Assembly (NCBI GenBank): GCA_001898145.1
Contig: MKSR01000047.1
Span: 1-64,000 of the forward strand
Source of the DNA: Dyadobacter sp. 50-39
GTDB taxonomy: Bacteria; Bacteroidota; Bacteroidia; Cytophagales; Spirosomataceae
Length of the DNA stretch: 64,000 nucleotides
Direction of reading: 5' to 3'
The notes beneath the pieces are model-generated. The model was not told the origin of the DNA, ran no database searches, and worked only from the letters and a program-made list of their open reading frames with translations. Position 1 is the first letter of the stretch. Each line of letters begins with the position of its first letter. Positions 17,519 through 25,495 of the stretch are shown piece by piece. The translations under genes were made by a program, and so were the position numbers.

Positions 17519-18289
17519 CTAAGTCTGCTTTAAAGACCCGTAGTGTTTTTTTGCATTAACCATTCCGTATGTAACACTGGGTGCCAGGCGATTCAGGAAA
17601 AAGATAGCCTTCGAATCGCCCACGCGAATGGTATACTTGTCCTTATGTATTCCTTCTATCAGGGCCCGCACCAATTTTTCAGGGCTCATCTTTTTATCCT
17701 GCCTGTCTGCCACCATATCAGTATCAACCAGGGGCGGAAGTAGTTCAAAAACCTTCACAGGACTTCCAGTTGCAGCCAAGTGCGATCTTAATGAGGTAGT
17801 ATAAAAGGCTAAGGCAGCCTTCGATGCAGAATAGGTCGCTTCCAATATGGATGGTACAATGCTCAGTATAGAGGTGGTATTGATGATCGCTGCCTCAGGA
17901 CGAGATTTGAGCATTTCCATGAACAGGTTATTAAGTCGGATCACGCCAAAATAGTTGACTTCCATTTCATATATGGCCCCTTCCAGGTGCCTTTTGTCGG
18001 GAAAGCCAAGATTTAAAGGCGGCACACCGACGCCCGCATTGTTGTACAGGATATCTATCCCGCCGAGTTCTGTGACCTTTTCGTAAAGTGCGAGCGCATC
18101 CAGCGGTTTGGATACGTCACTTCGGATAGTAATAAGTGATGGGTAAGCCTTTTGCACCGCATTTAGCTTGGACGCGTTCCGGCCGGTGATGATCACTTTG
18201 GCGCCTTGTCGCTCAAATTGCCTGGCGGCTTCCAATCCGATACCCGAGGCGCCGCCGGTGATGAGTATGGTTTTTTCCTGTAAGTTCAT
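17519..18289 (-). CDS. Short-chain dehydrogenase (DltE-like)
   Basis: A 256-residue classical SDR. The cofactor motif TGGASGIGLEAARQF lies at about residues 11-25, NNAGVGVPP marks the central strand, the catalytic serine is in INTTSILSIVP and the YxxxK pair in YSASKAALAF. The C-terminal substrate region (LLPPLVDTDMV, then SPEKLVRALIEGI) matches DltE-type SDRs. It lies 66 bases after a second SDR of the same subgroup and 83 bases before the quinone-reductase gene, all on one strand. The substrate is not evident. The shared tail pattern PPLVxTxxxS/D suggests that the two tandem SDRs arose by duplication. Confidence 0.92.
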   Translation of the reverse strand: MNLQEKTILITGGASGIGLEAARQFERQGAKVIITGRNASKLNAVQKAYPSLITIRSDVSKPLDALALYEKVTELGGIDILYNNAGVGVPPLNLGFPDKRHLEGAIYEMEVNYFGVIRLNNLFMEMLKSRPEAAIINTTSILSIVPSILEATYSASKAALAFYTTSLRSHLAATGSPVKVFELLPPLVDTDMVADRQDKKMSPEKLVRALIEGIHKDKYTIRVGDSKAIFFLNRLAPSVTYGMVNAKKHYGSLKQT

Positions 18290-18355
18290 GGGTGCGTTGT
18301 CCTATTAAAATTGTGAGGGCAGGTACCCTCCATTCGTAAGATACCTGCGGGCTGT

Positions 18356-19090
18356 TCAAGCCGCCTGTGATGCCAATTTGGCCATGGCTTCGCCGATGGC
18401 TGCAGCGTATTTTTTCGTTTCCCCAACGGGAATATCGAATTGGTCGTTGGCCAGGCCATCAAACAGTTCATCGGCCACCTCACTCGCAGGGATTCCATTC
18501 ACTCCGCCGATATAGGATGAGAACTCTGTATTGACCAGCGGAGGGTACACTTCGTATACTTGCAGGTTTTCCTGCTTTTCGTAGGTGTATCTGAGTGCTA
18601 CCGTGTAGCTGTGCAGGGCCGCCTTGGTAGCTCCATAGGTGGGCAGTAACTTGTGGCTGCCGTAGACGGCCAGCGAGGAGATGTTGACGATCGCTGCCTC
18701 TTGCTTTTGTAAAAGGTGGGGAATCAGTAGCTCGTTGAAATGGATGATCGCAAAATAATTGGTATTCATTTCGATCAAAGCCCTTTCGTGTGCATTCGTT
18801 TGTTCGCTTAGCAGGTATCCGAATGCCGCACCGGCGTTGTTGACGATAACGTTTACGTCCGGATATTGAGCTTCCAGCACTTGCGCGATGCGGACGCGGT
18901 CGGTTTGCACACTCAGATCGCCCTGGATCGCCACCGCGCCATCGAGCTCTGCAAGCGCTTTTTGGAGGCGCTCTTCGCTGCGCCCGTTGATGATTATTTT
19001 GTTGCCTGCCGCGTGTAGTTTCTTGGCAATCGCCAGGCCGATGCCTGCGCTACCTCCGCTGATAAATACGGTGTTGCCTGATGTTTTCAT
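18356..19090 (-). CDS. Short-chain dehydrogenase (DltE-like), first gene of the operon
   Basis: A 244-residue SDR. Cofactor motif SGGSAGIGLAIAKKL at about residues 11-25, NNAGAAFGY at about 86, catalytic serine in VNISSLAVYG and the YxxxK pair in YGATKAALHSY. The tail VYPPLVNTEFS and ASEVADELFDGL parallel its downstream neighbour. It is the first enzyme gene after the TetR gene, with 100 bases between. A candidate TetR operator (19151-19168) sits in that gap 60 bases before its start, so it is probably repressed directly as well as being read through from the TetR promoter. Confidence 0.92.
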   Translation of the reverse strand: MKTSGNTVFISGGSAGIGLAIAKKLHAAGNKIIINGRSEERLQKALAELDGAVAIQGDLSVQTDRVRIAQVLEAQYPDVNVIVNNAGAAFGYLLSEQTNAHERALIEMNTNYFAIIHFNELLIPHLLQKQEAAIVNISSLAVYGSHKLLPTYGATKAALHSYTVALRYTYEKQENLQVYEVYPPLVNTEFSSYIGGVNGIPASEVADELFDGLANDQFDIPVGETKKYAAAIGEAMAKLASQAA

Positions 19091-19150
19091 TTTAAATTGG
19101 TTTATTTTTATTTACTATCGACTGATTTTGAGATTCATGACAAGATAAAA

Positions 19151-19168
19151 ATATACTTTTTGGTCTAT
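19151..19168. promoter_or_regulatory. Candidate TetR operator before the SDR operon
   Basis: Read on the minus strand the site is ATAGAC-CAAAAA-GTATAT, an inverted repeat with one mismatch. It shares spacing and core with the two sites upstream of the tetR-type gene (19801-19818 and 19835-19852). Its position, 60 bases ahead of the first SDR start, suits repression. Confidence 0.55.
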
Positions 19169-19190
19169 TTTTATTTAAAAAAAATTAGCT

Positions 19191-19775
19191 CTAATACCTG
19201 GCCAGTTCCGCTTTCAGATCTTTGATCAGTTCGTGCATCGGCTTAACGGTTCCCATGGTGCGGCACAGTACTGTTGCGCCTTCGATGGCGGCCACCAGTT
19301 TGAACGCAAACCGGGCAGGATGCAGCTTAGCCGAGAATTCACCTGAGTCGATCCCTTGCTGTATGATATGAGCAAGACTTTCCTGACCTACAAGCAATGT
19401 GGTCGCCACTTGCTGTTTGATTGCCGGAAAATGGTCATCCGCTTCCACCGCAGAGTTAAAAATCGGGCAACCTCCGGGAATGTAGCTATCGAGTGGATTC
19501 TTGTAAAAATCCATGAAGGCATGAATCCTGGCCTTGGCGGTTTTATGCCTTAGTACCTGTTGACTTACTTTTTGAGTCAGTTTTTGTAAAGAGTAAGCGA
19601 TAACTTGCTCGGAAAGGTCTTCCTTTCCGGCAAAATGCCCGTAAATACATCCCTTCGTCAACTGGGTCGCTTCGAGCACATCGTCTATACTAACCCCGGA
19701 AATACCTTTTTCGTTATATAGCGGGGCCGCCTTTTCCAATATGAATTGCTTTGTTCTTTCGGCTTTGGTGACCAT
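19191..19775 (-). CDS. TetR/AcrR-family repressor
   Basis: A 194-residue protein. The N-terminal helix-turn-helix is clear (residues 8-55: FILEKAAPLYNEKGISGVSI, then LTKGCIYGHFAGKEDLSEQV). The C-terminal half resembles TetR proteins with a QacR/YfiR-like ligand domain (GGCPIFNSAVEADD is a frequent motif in this subgroup). It is the first gene of a minus-strand cluster with two SDRs and a quinone reductase. Near-identical palindromes stand both upstream of itself and upstream of the first SDR gene, so autoregulation plus control of the enzymes is likely. The inducer is probably a small electrophile or other toxic substrate of the operon, by analogy with the subgroup. Confidence 0.9.
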   Translation of the reverse strand: MVTKAERTKQFILEKAAPLYNEKGISGVSIDDVLEATQLTKGCIYGHFAGKEDLSEQVIAYSLQKLTQKVSQQVLRHKTAKARIHAFMDFYKNPLDSYIPGGCPIFNSAVEADDHFPAIKQQVATTLLVGQESLAHIIQQGIDSGEFSAKLHPARFAFKLVAAIEGATVLCRTMGTVKPMHELIKDLKAELARY

Positions 19776-19800
19776 TTTTCTTCACTGTTTGAATGCTCAA

Positions 19801-19852
19801 ATATACTAAAAGGTATTTTTACTTTGCAAAAAAAATATACTAAAAAGTTTTT
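19801..19852. promoter_or_regulatory. Pair of candidate TetR operators upstream of the repressor gene
   Basis: Two copies of the same pattern 34 bases apart: ATATAC-TAAAAG-GTATTT at 19801-19818 and ATATAC-TAAAAA-GTTTTT at 19835-19852. The first has one mismatch between half-sites. They lie 26 and 60 bases upstream of the repressor start and face a truncated SDR on the other strand. Confidence 0.55.
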
Positions 19853-20178
19853 TATTTTGCACGCCGGTGCCGATTGTGGTTTATCGTCCACATTCGAAGT
19901 GCATTGGTGTATCTAGCCTGATGATGAGCCATTGGACAATGCGGAAGTGTTTTTTGAAGAAAGATTACCAAGGATTCTGAGCAGTCGGACACAAAGCCTG
20001 AACAGGTAAATGGCGGCCTTTCATAATTGAACCGGAAGTCCGGCGAGAATAAAGAGGGAGCTATAGACATCCATAGCGTCTCTGATCGGGAGCAGCGCTG
20101 ATAAACAATCTCTGTCATCAGGCATAGCATTCTTGTTGATTACCAAAAGGTGACTGATTAAATCAGAGTTAATGTCCG
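19853..20178. other. Gene-free stretch between TetR operators and truncated SDR
   Basis: About 325 bases with no supportable gene. A 92-codon minus-strand frame crosses it but runs into the operators and shows no family features. The missing N-terminus of the divergent SDR would be expected here, and no trace of its glycine-rich motif is visible. Confidence 0.4.
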
Positions 20179-20805
20179 GGGCGACATCATGTATCTCTTT
20201 TGTTATATCGGCAAAAGAAGAAGCTTGCTCGGCTCCAAAGCAAACTGCGAGCTAAGGGCGTTACGGCAAGCATTTTCAAAGTAGACATTTTTGACAGAGA
20301 CAGCATCACCCTGGCGCTCAATGAGGTCATCAATAAATTCGGTACCATCGATGTACTGGAATTTAGCCCTTCGCCTGCCTGGGAAACTCTTCGGACCTTG
20401 CGAAACATTGATGCTGAAAATGAACATTATCATTTGGACTTTCAGGTGCTCTCGACCACTACGGCCGTACAAACGGTGCTCCCGAAAATGGTCGAGCGCA
20501 AATCGGGGAGTATCCTGTTCACCACCGCGTCGGCCGCACAACATCCTAACTTCGCCACTGCCAGTTTTGGCGTGGCTGCCGGCGCATTACTCAACTACGC
20601 GCGTTTACAGAACCAGGATTTAGGCATGGACAATATCTACGTGGGTATCGTTTCCATCGGTGCGATCGTGGTTGGTGAGGGCGTAGGTTCAAAAGGCGAT
20701 TTTCCCGTTGATATGCCAACCATTCATGCCAGTGAAGTGGCTGAAACGCATTGGAATCTTCATATGAAACGTCAGGTGTCTGAGATCGTCATTGGTGTAA
20801 AATAA
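20179..20805 (+). pseudogene. N-terminally truncated short-chain dehydrogenase
   Basis: From about 20197 the frame reads as an SDR from the second Rossmann strand onward (LLYRQKKKLARLQSKL, VDIFDRDSITLALNEVINKF, GTIDVLEFSP), with a central ILFTTASAAQHPN region and a C-terminal end. The glycine-rich TGxxxGIG cofactor motif that should precede it is missing: the frame is closed by a stop at 20170-20172 and no ATG is present, only a TTG at 20200. The usual YxxxK is also not evident (the region reads FGVAAGALLNYAR). The gene is most likely dead, though a truncated protein could still be made. It is divergent from the TetR gene. Confidence 0.6.
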
Positions 20806-21026
20806 AGCGCGCATTTATTTCCTGATAAGTACCTTCAAACTGAATCTTTTGAGCTACTATATGGAATTATAATGACTTGCCGCTAATATTCGGACTGGGC
20901 GGTCCACAATTGATAAATGCACAAGAGCAGAGAGAACGTCCTGATTTAATGCTTCGGTTGGTATGATCATATCCATTATTATTTAAAAATTGCTTCAAAT
21001 AATACAACGTAATGGATCAACTACCT

Positions 21027-21034
21027 TAAATTTG
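21027..21034 (+). promoter_or_regulatory. -7 promoter element for the hybrid sensor gene
   Basis: TAAATTTG matches the Bacteroidota TAnnTTTG element exactly. Transcription would start near 21041, only about 10 bases before the GTG at 21051. This either implies a very short leader or favours a later start codon for the sensor. Confidence 0.4.
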
Positions 21035-21050
21035 GTATAAGGGTGCCTAG

Positions 21051-24000
21051 GTGAGTGCTGCTCCCTACAGCGGTCACGGCATCCGATTTCAGATTCTTGC
21101 GTTGAAAAGACTAAGCTTGTTAAAGGCATTTTGGAGCATTTTGGCGTTTTTGATGACGTTTTCGCTATCCTCAGCGTTTGCGCAAGATCGTCTGTTTGCC
21201 CACCTCGATTTGCGCCAGGGACTTTCGCATGCCCATGTCAGTTCAATTTACCGTGACAATCAGGGTTTCATCTGGATCGGTACCGAATCAGGCCTAAACC
21301 GTTTTGACGGATACAAGGTCAGGGTGTTTCGTAATGATTCGTCCGACTCAACTTCACTGCCTCACGACTACATTACCGGACTGTTCAAAATGCCCGACGG
21401 GAAAATGGGCGTCGTGACGCCCCGCGGCGCTTGCTTGTATGACCCGGCAAGTGAAACCTTTTCGGCAAGACCCAAAGACTTTCAAACATATGCAATCTCT
21501 CACCCACGTAATCTGAGAAATGCTGTACCCGACGCAAAGGGAAACTATTGGTTCCTCATCGACGGCAACGGATTGGTGTGCTTCAATGAAAAAAGCAGGA
21601 AAGGTATTTCATTCGAATCCATCGGCCACGATGATACGTCCATTGGCAGTAACAGTGTAACGAGCCTGATGCATCACGCTGACGGTAGCTATTGGATCGC
21701 TCACTCAGACGGCATGGTTGAAAATTTTGTTTTCGAAAATCGAACTATCGGGGTGAAGTCCAGGCATAACTTCTTCAATCACCGCAGGCTAAGCAAAAAC
21801 GATCACCTGAATTGCCTGTTAGCAACGGACCGGAGCGGAGACGTTTGGGTATTTTCCACCAATTACGATATGGGGGTGGCCTTCCTCGACAAGCGGGAGG
21901 GCCGGATACACTACCTGGGTAAGACCTTCGGAACTCCGCGTCTGAGTTCGGACATGATCACCGGCGTTACAGAAGATAGCAGTGGAAGAATTTGGATTGC
22001 TAATGGCCAGAATGGGATAGACGTACTGGATAAAAAGGCCTATACGGTAACCCATATCGATCATGTCTCGGAGCAAGAACATGGGCTAAGCCATAATGCC
22101 ATTACCACATTAGTTAAGGATTCCGACGGAATGATCTGGGCCGGCACTTACAAGGGAGGTGCACATTATTTTCATGAAAGTATCCGCCAATTTCCACTCG
22201 TGAACCGCCATACGCGGCCCCACGGCCTGCCTTTTGAGGACGTCAACGCATTCGTCGAGGACGCAAAGGGGAATCTCTGGCTGGGTACGAATGGCGGAGG
22301 ATTGATCTATTTCGATAGGGCTAAGAAAATATTTTCCAGCTATCGACATGACCCGAACAATCCCCATTCACTCAGCAATGATGTGGTTGTGAGCTTATGT
22401 CTGGATCATCAAAACCAGCTCTGGATCGGTACTTTTTTGGGAGGGCTTAACCGCTTTGACGGACAAAAGTTTACGCGCTACCAGCACAATCCGGGTCACC
22501 CTGGTAGCCTACCGGGCAGGAGCGTATGGGAATTATTCGAGGATTCCCGGCACCAGCTCTGGATTGGTACCCTCGACGGGGGCCTTTGCCGGTTTGATCC
22601 TATCAAAAATACTTTCAGCAGCTACCACCACCCCAAACAGAGGGCGCTGTACTCAACCTACGTCCCCACGATTTTCGAGGACAGCAAAGGCAATATGTGG
22701 TTTGGGACCTCTACGGGTATCGATGTATTGAAAGAGGCAGATGGTGGCATGGTACATTATGAGGCAGAGCCCGATAACCCTTCCTCGCTGGCCAGTAACG
22801 ACATATTCGGCATTCTGGAGGACGCCAAGGGCCGGATATGGATCGGCTCGCGCGGTGGGCTGAGTTTGTGGCAGGCGAAGTCCAACACATTTGTCAATTT
22901 CGGAGAGAAGCAGGGCCTGCCGGACGATGCCATTATTTCGATGCTAGAAGATGAGAGCGGCCGGCTCTGGCTCGCTACTCCGAATGGGCTTTCATGCGCT
23001 ACAATATCGTCCAAAAAAGCCGGTCTGAAAGTCAGCTTTACCAATTACTCGGAAATGGACGGGCTGCAAGGCAGGCAATTCACCGAGGATGCTGCGCTCA
23101 GAACCCGCGCCGGGGAGCTGATCTTCGGCGGAGCCAACGGATTCAACCTTTTCAGGCCGCGCGAGCTGGGTGGGAATAGAATGGTTCCCCGGTTGGCATT
23201 TACGGATTTTCAATTGTTCAATCGCAGCGTGCGGCCCGGAGTCAGCACCAATCCCTCCATCGTATTGAAGGCCAGCGACAATGTGTTTTCCATTGAGTTT
23301 GCGGCATTAAGCTTTATCCAACCAGGCAAAAATCAGTACAAGTATAAACTCGAAGGTTTCAACCAGGAATGGCTCACCACCGACGCCTCCGACCGGAAAG
23401 TGACCTTCACCAACCTCGACGCAGGCGACTACGTTTTTCGGGTGATTGCCTCGAACAACGACGGGCTATGGAACCGGAAAGGTATTTCACTCCACATCCG
23501 CGTGCTGCCGCCATTCTGGAAATCGCCCATTGCGTACTTCCTCTATGCGGTGGCCATCATTTTGCTGCTACTGGCGACGCGGAGGATGATACAGGAGCGG
23601 GAAAGAATGAAATTCGCAATCAGGCAGACGCGCGAAGAAGCCAGGCGGTCGCAGGAGCTAGATATGTTGAAAACAAAATTCTTCACCAATGTGAGCCACG
23701 AATTGCGCACACCGCTTTCACTGATCCTGGCACCGGTAGAAAAATTGAGTGAAAGGGCTGTCGGCGGTGAGGACCGCAGGCAATTTGAACTCATTCAAAG
23801 AAATGCGAAGCGATTGCTGAATTTAGTGAATCAGTTGCTGGATTTCAGGAAACTCGAAGTCAATGAGATCCGGTTGCAACTTACGGAAGGCGACCTGGTA
23901 GGGTTTGTGAAAAATACGGTATTCTCGTTTTCAGATTTGTCCGAAAAAAAAGATATCCGGCTTTCGTTTCATTCGAATGTGCCGGAGTTGGACACGGCTT

Positions 24001-25214
24001 TCGATCATGACAAGCTCGAAAAAATACTGTTTAACCTGCTTTCCAATGCCATTAAGTTCACGCTGGGACCGGGCGAAGTCTCGGTAACGATGGCCGTTCG
24101 GGATGCCGGCGACAACCATCTGGTGGACATCCAGGTAGAGGATACGGGCATAGGCATACCGGTTGAGAAGCAGGAGATGATTTTCGAGCGGTTCTTCCAG
24201 AGTGACTTGCCGAATACGATCATCAACCAGGGCAGCGGCATCGGGCTGGCCATTACCCGCGAATTCGTGCGGATTCATGGCGGGACTGTGCGTGTGGATA
24301 GCCAGGTCGGGAAGGGGAGTTGTTTCACGGTGATGCTACCGTTGAAAAAGTCGGGCGGATTGGTGGCGCATGAGGCGACAATGGAGGTAATCGAACCGCT
24401 TGTGCCGGAAGAGCGCTTACGGCACGAGCCCCATTCTTCGGACAAGCCGCTCATTTTAATTGTCGAAGACCATGAAGATTTCAGGTTTTATCTGAAAGAC
24501 AATTTGAAACATTCCTATACCGTCATCGAGGCTTCCAACGGTGAGAGTGGCTGGGATAAGGCCCTTGTGCACCGCCCGGTACTGATTGTGTCAGACATCA
24601 TGATGCCTGGCTTGAATGGGCTCGATTTTTGCAAAATGGTGAAGTCGGACCAGCGCTTGTCCGGCACGCCTGTGATCCTGCTCACGGCGCGGTCGGACGA
24701 TAAACAATTCCTTGAAGGATTTGAAGCCGGGGCCGACGATTACATTCCCAAGCCCTTCAACTTTCAGGTGCTTGAATCCCGTATCAGGAACCTGATTTCA
24801 TCCCGGGAGAAACTCCAAGCGCTGTTTGCCTCCGGAAGTGGTATCCGGGCAAGCGAGATCGAAATTACGCCGCTCGACCAGCAATTCCTACGGGATATGG
24901 TCGAGGCCATTGAACGGCACATTTCCAATGCCGACTTTACGGTAGTCGACCTGGCGCGCGAGTTGGGTGTAAGCCGTTCGCAGCTCTTCAAAAGGGTGGA
25001 GATGGTCACACAAAAGTCCCCACTGGAAGTGATCCGGCAGATCCGGCTGCAACATGCGGCGCAGTTGTTGGAGAAAAGCCAGCTGTCCGTTTCTGAAATT
25101 GCCTACCGGGTCGGTTTTAATAATCCCAAATACTTCGCGCGCTATTTCAGGGAAATGTACCAGGTGTTACCTTCGGAGTATTCATCCGGCAGAAGGCAGC
25201 ACACTCAAAACTAG
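21051..25214 (+). CDS. Hybrid two-component sensor/regulator (HTCS) of the polysaccharide locus
   Basis: A 1387-residue one-protein two-component system. Order: signal peptide ending SSAFAQ (residue 45), two seven-bladed propellers of reg_prop repeats (about 50-715, with recurrent IWIGT/LWIGT blades), Y_Y_Y domain (about 745-815), one membrane helix (about 822-846), kinase core with FFTNVSHELRTPLSLIL (H883), ATPase with VEDTGIGIP and GSGIGLAI, receiver (D1182 in VSDIMMPGLNG), and a C-terminal AraC DNA-binding domain (about 1285-1385). The periplasmic part binds an oligosaccharide, and the AraC domain activates the adjacent susCD genes. No ATG suits the N-terminus except one at 21153, inside the signal peptide; GTG 21051 or TTG 21102 are the candidate starts. 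Placement next to a GH74 gene suggests xyloglucan fragments as signal. Confidence 0.95.
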   Translation: MSAAPYSGHGIRFQILALKRLSLLKAFWSILAFLMTFSLSSAFAQDRLFAHLDLRQGLSHAHVSSIYRDNQGFIWIGTESGLNRFDGYKVRVFRNDSSDSTSLPHDYITGLFKMPDGKMGVVTPRGACLYDPASETFSARPKDFQTYAISHPRNLRNAVPDAKGNYWFLIDGNGLVCFNEKSRKGISFESIGHDDTSIGSNSVTSLMHHADGSYWIAHSDGMVENFVFENRTIGVKSRHNFFNHRRLSKNDHLNCLLATDRSGDVWVFSTNYDMGVAFLDKREGRIHYLGKTFGTPRLSSDMITGVTEDSSGRIWIANGQNGIDVLDKKAYTVTHIDHVSEQEHGLSHNAITTLVKDSDGMIWAGTYKGGAHYFHESIRQFPLVNRHTRPHGLPFEDVNAFVEDAKGNLWLGTNGGGLIYFDRAKKIFSSYRHDPNNPHSLSNDVVVSLCLDHQNQLWIGTFLGGLNRFDGQKFTRYQHNPGHPGSLPGRSVWELFEDSRHQLWIGTLDGGLCRFDPIKNTFSSYHHPKQRALYSTYVPTIFEDSKGNMWFGTSTGIDVLKEADGGMVHYEAEPDNPSSLASNDIFGILEDAKGRIWIGSRGGLSLWQAKSNTFVNFGEKQGLPDDAIISMLEDESGRLWLATPNGLSCATISSKKAGLKVSFTNYSEMDGLQGRQFTEDAALRTRAGELIFGGANGFNLFRPRELGGNRMVPRLAFTDFQLFNRSVRPGVSTNPSIVLKASDNVFSIEFAALSFIQPGKNQYKYKLEGFNQEWLTTDASDRKVTFTNLDAGDYVFRVIASNNDGLWNRKGISLHIRVLPPFWKSPIAYFLYAVAIILLLLATRRMIQERERMKFAIRQTREEARRSQELDMLKTKFFTNVSHELRTPLSLILAPVEKLSERAVGGEDRRQFELIQRNAKRLLNLVNQLLDFRKLEVNEIRLQLTEGDLVGFVKNTVFSFSDLSEKKDIRLSFHSNVPELDTAFDHDKLEKILFNLLSNAIKFTLGPGEVSVTMAVRDAGDNHLVDIQVEDTGIGIPVEKQEMIFERFFQSDLPNTIINQGSGIGLAITREFVRIHGGTVRVDSQVGKGSCFTVMLPLKKSGGLVAHEATMEVIEPLVPEERLRHEPHSSDKPLILIVEDHEDFRFYLKDNLKHSYTVIEASNGESGWDKALVHRPVLIVSDIMMPGLNGLDFCKMVKSDQRLSGTPVILLTARSDDKQFLEGFEAGADDYIPKPFNFQVLESRIRNLISSREKLQALFASGSGIRASEIEITPLDQQFLRDMVEAIERHISNADFTVVDLARELGVSRSQLFKRVEMVTQKSPLEVIRQIRLQHAAQLLEKSQLSVSEIAYRVGFNNPKYFARYFREMYQVLPSEYSSGRRQHTQN

Positions 25215-25366
25215 TCAGCCGCATTCTTACTGCTAATCCGCACTTTCGTCGATAAGGGGTGATTTAGCGCAGTTTCTTGCTGTTTTTTGGCCCATTAATA
25301 CCATTTTGGATTTTTTATACCCTTCAATCGGACTTTTTCGTACCCATCCATTCCTACCGGGTGATC

Positions 25367-25374
25367 TACCTTTG
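25367..25374 (+). promoter_or_regulatory. -7 promoter element for the susC operon
   Basis: TACCTTTG fits TAnnTTTG exactly and lies 121 bases ahead of the SusC start, leaving a leader of about 115 bases. No TTTG-type -33 element is at the right distance, as expected for a promoter that needs an activator such as the upstream hybrid sensor. The T-rich block at 25270-25340 is a plausible activator-binding region. Confidence 0.5.
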
Positions 25375-25495
25375 ATGCAAAGAATCCCTGTTATTGTTCT
25401 AGTCTGAATGAGGTATGTGGCGCGCCTGCCTCGGGACGACGACGATGCAGGGAGTCGGTTTCAAATCGTATAGAAAACGTATTTACGGCAAATCA

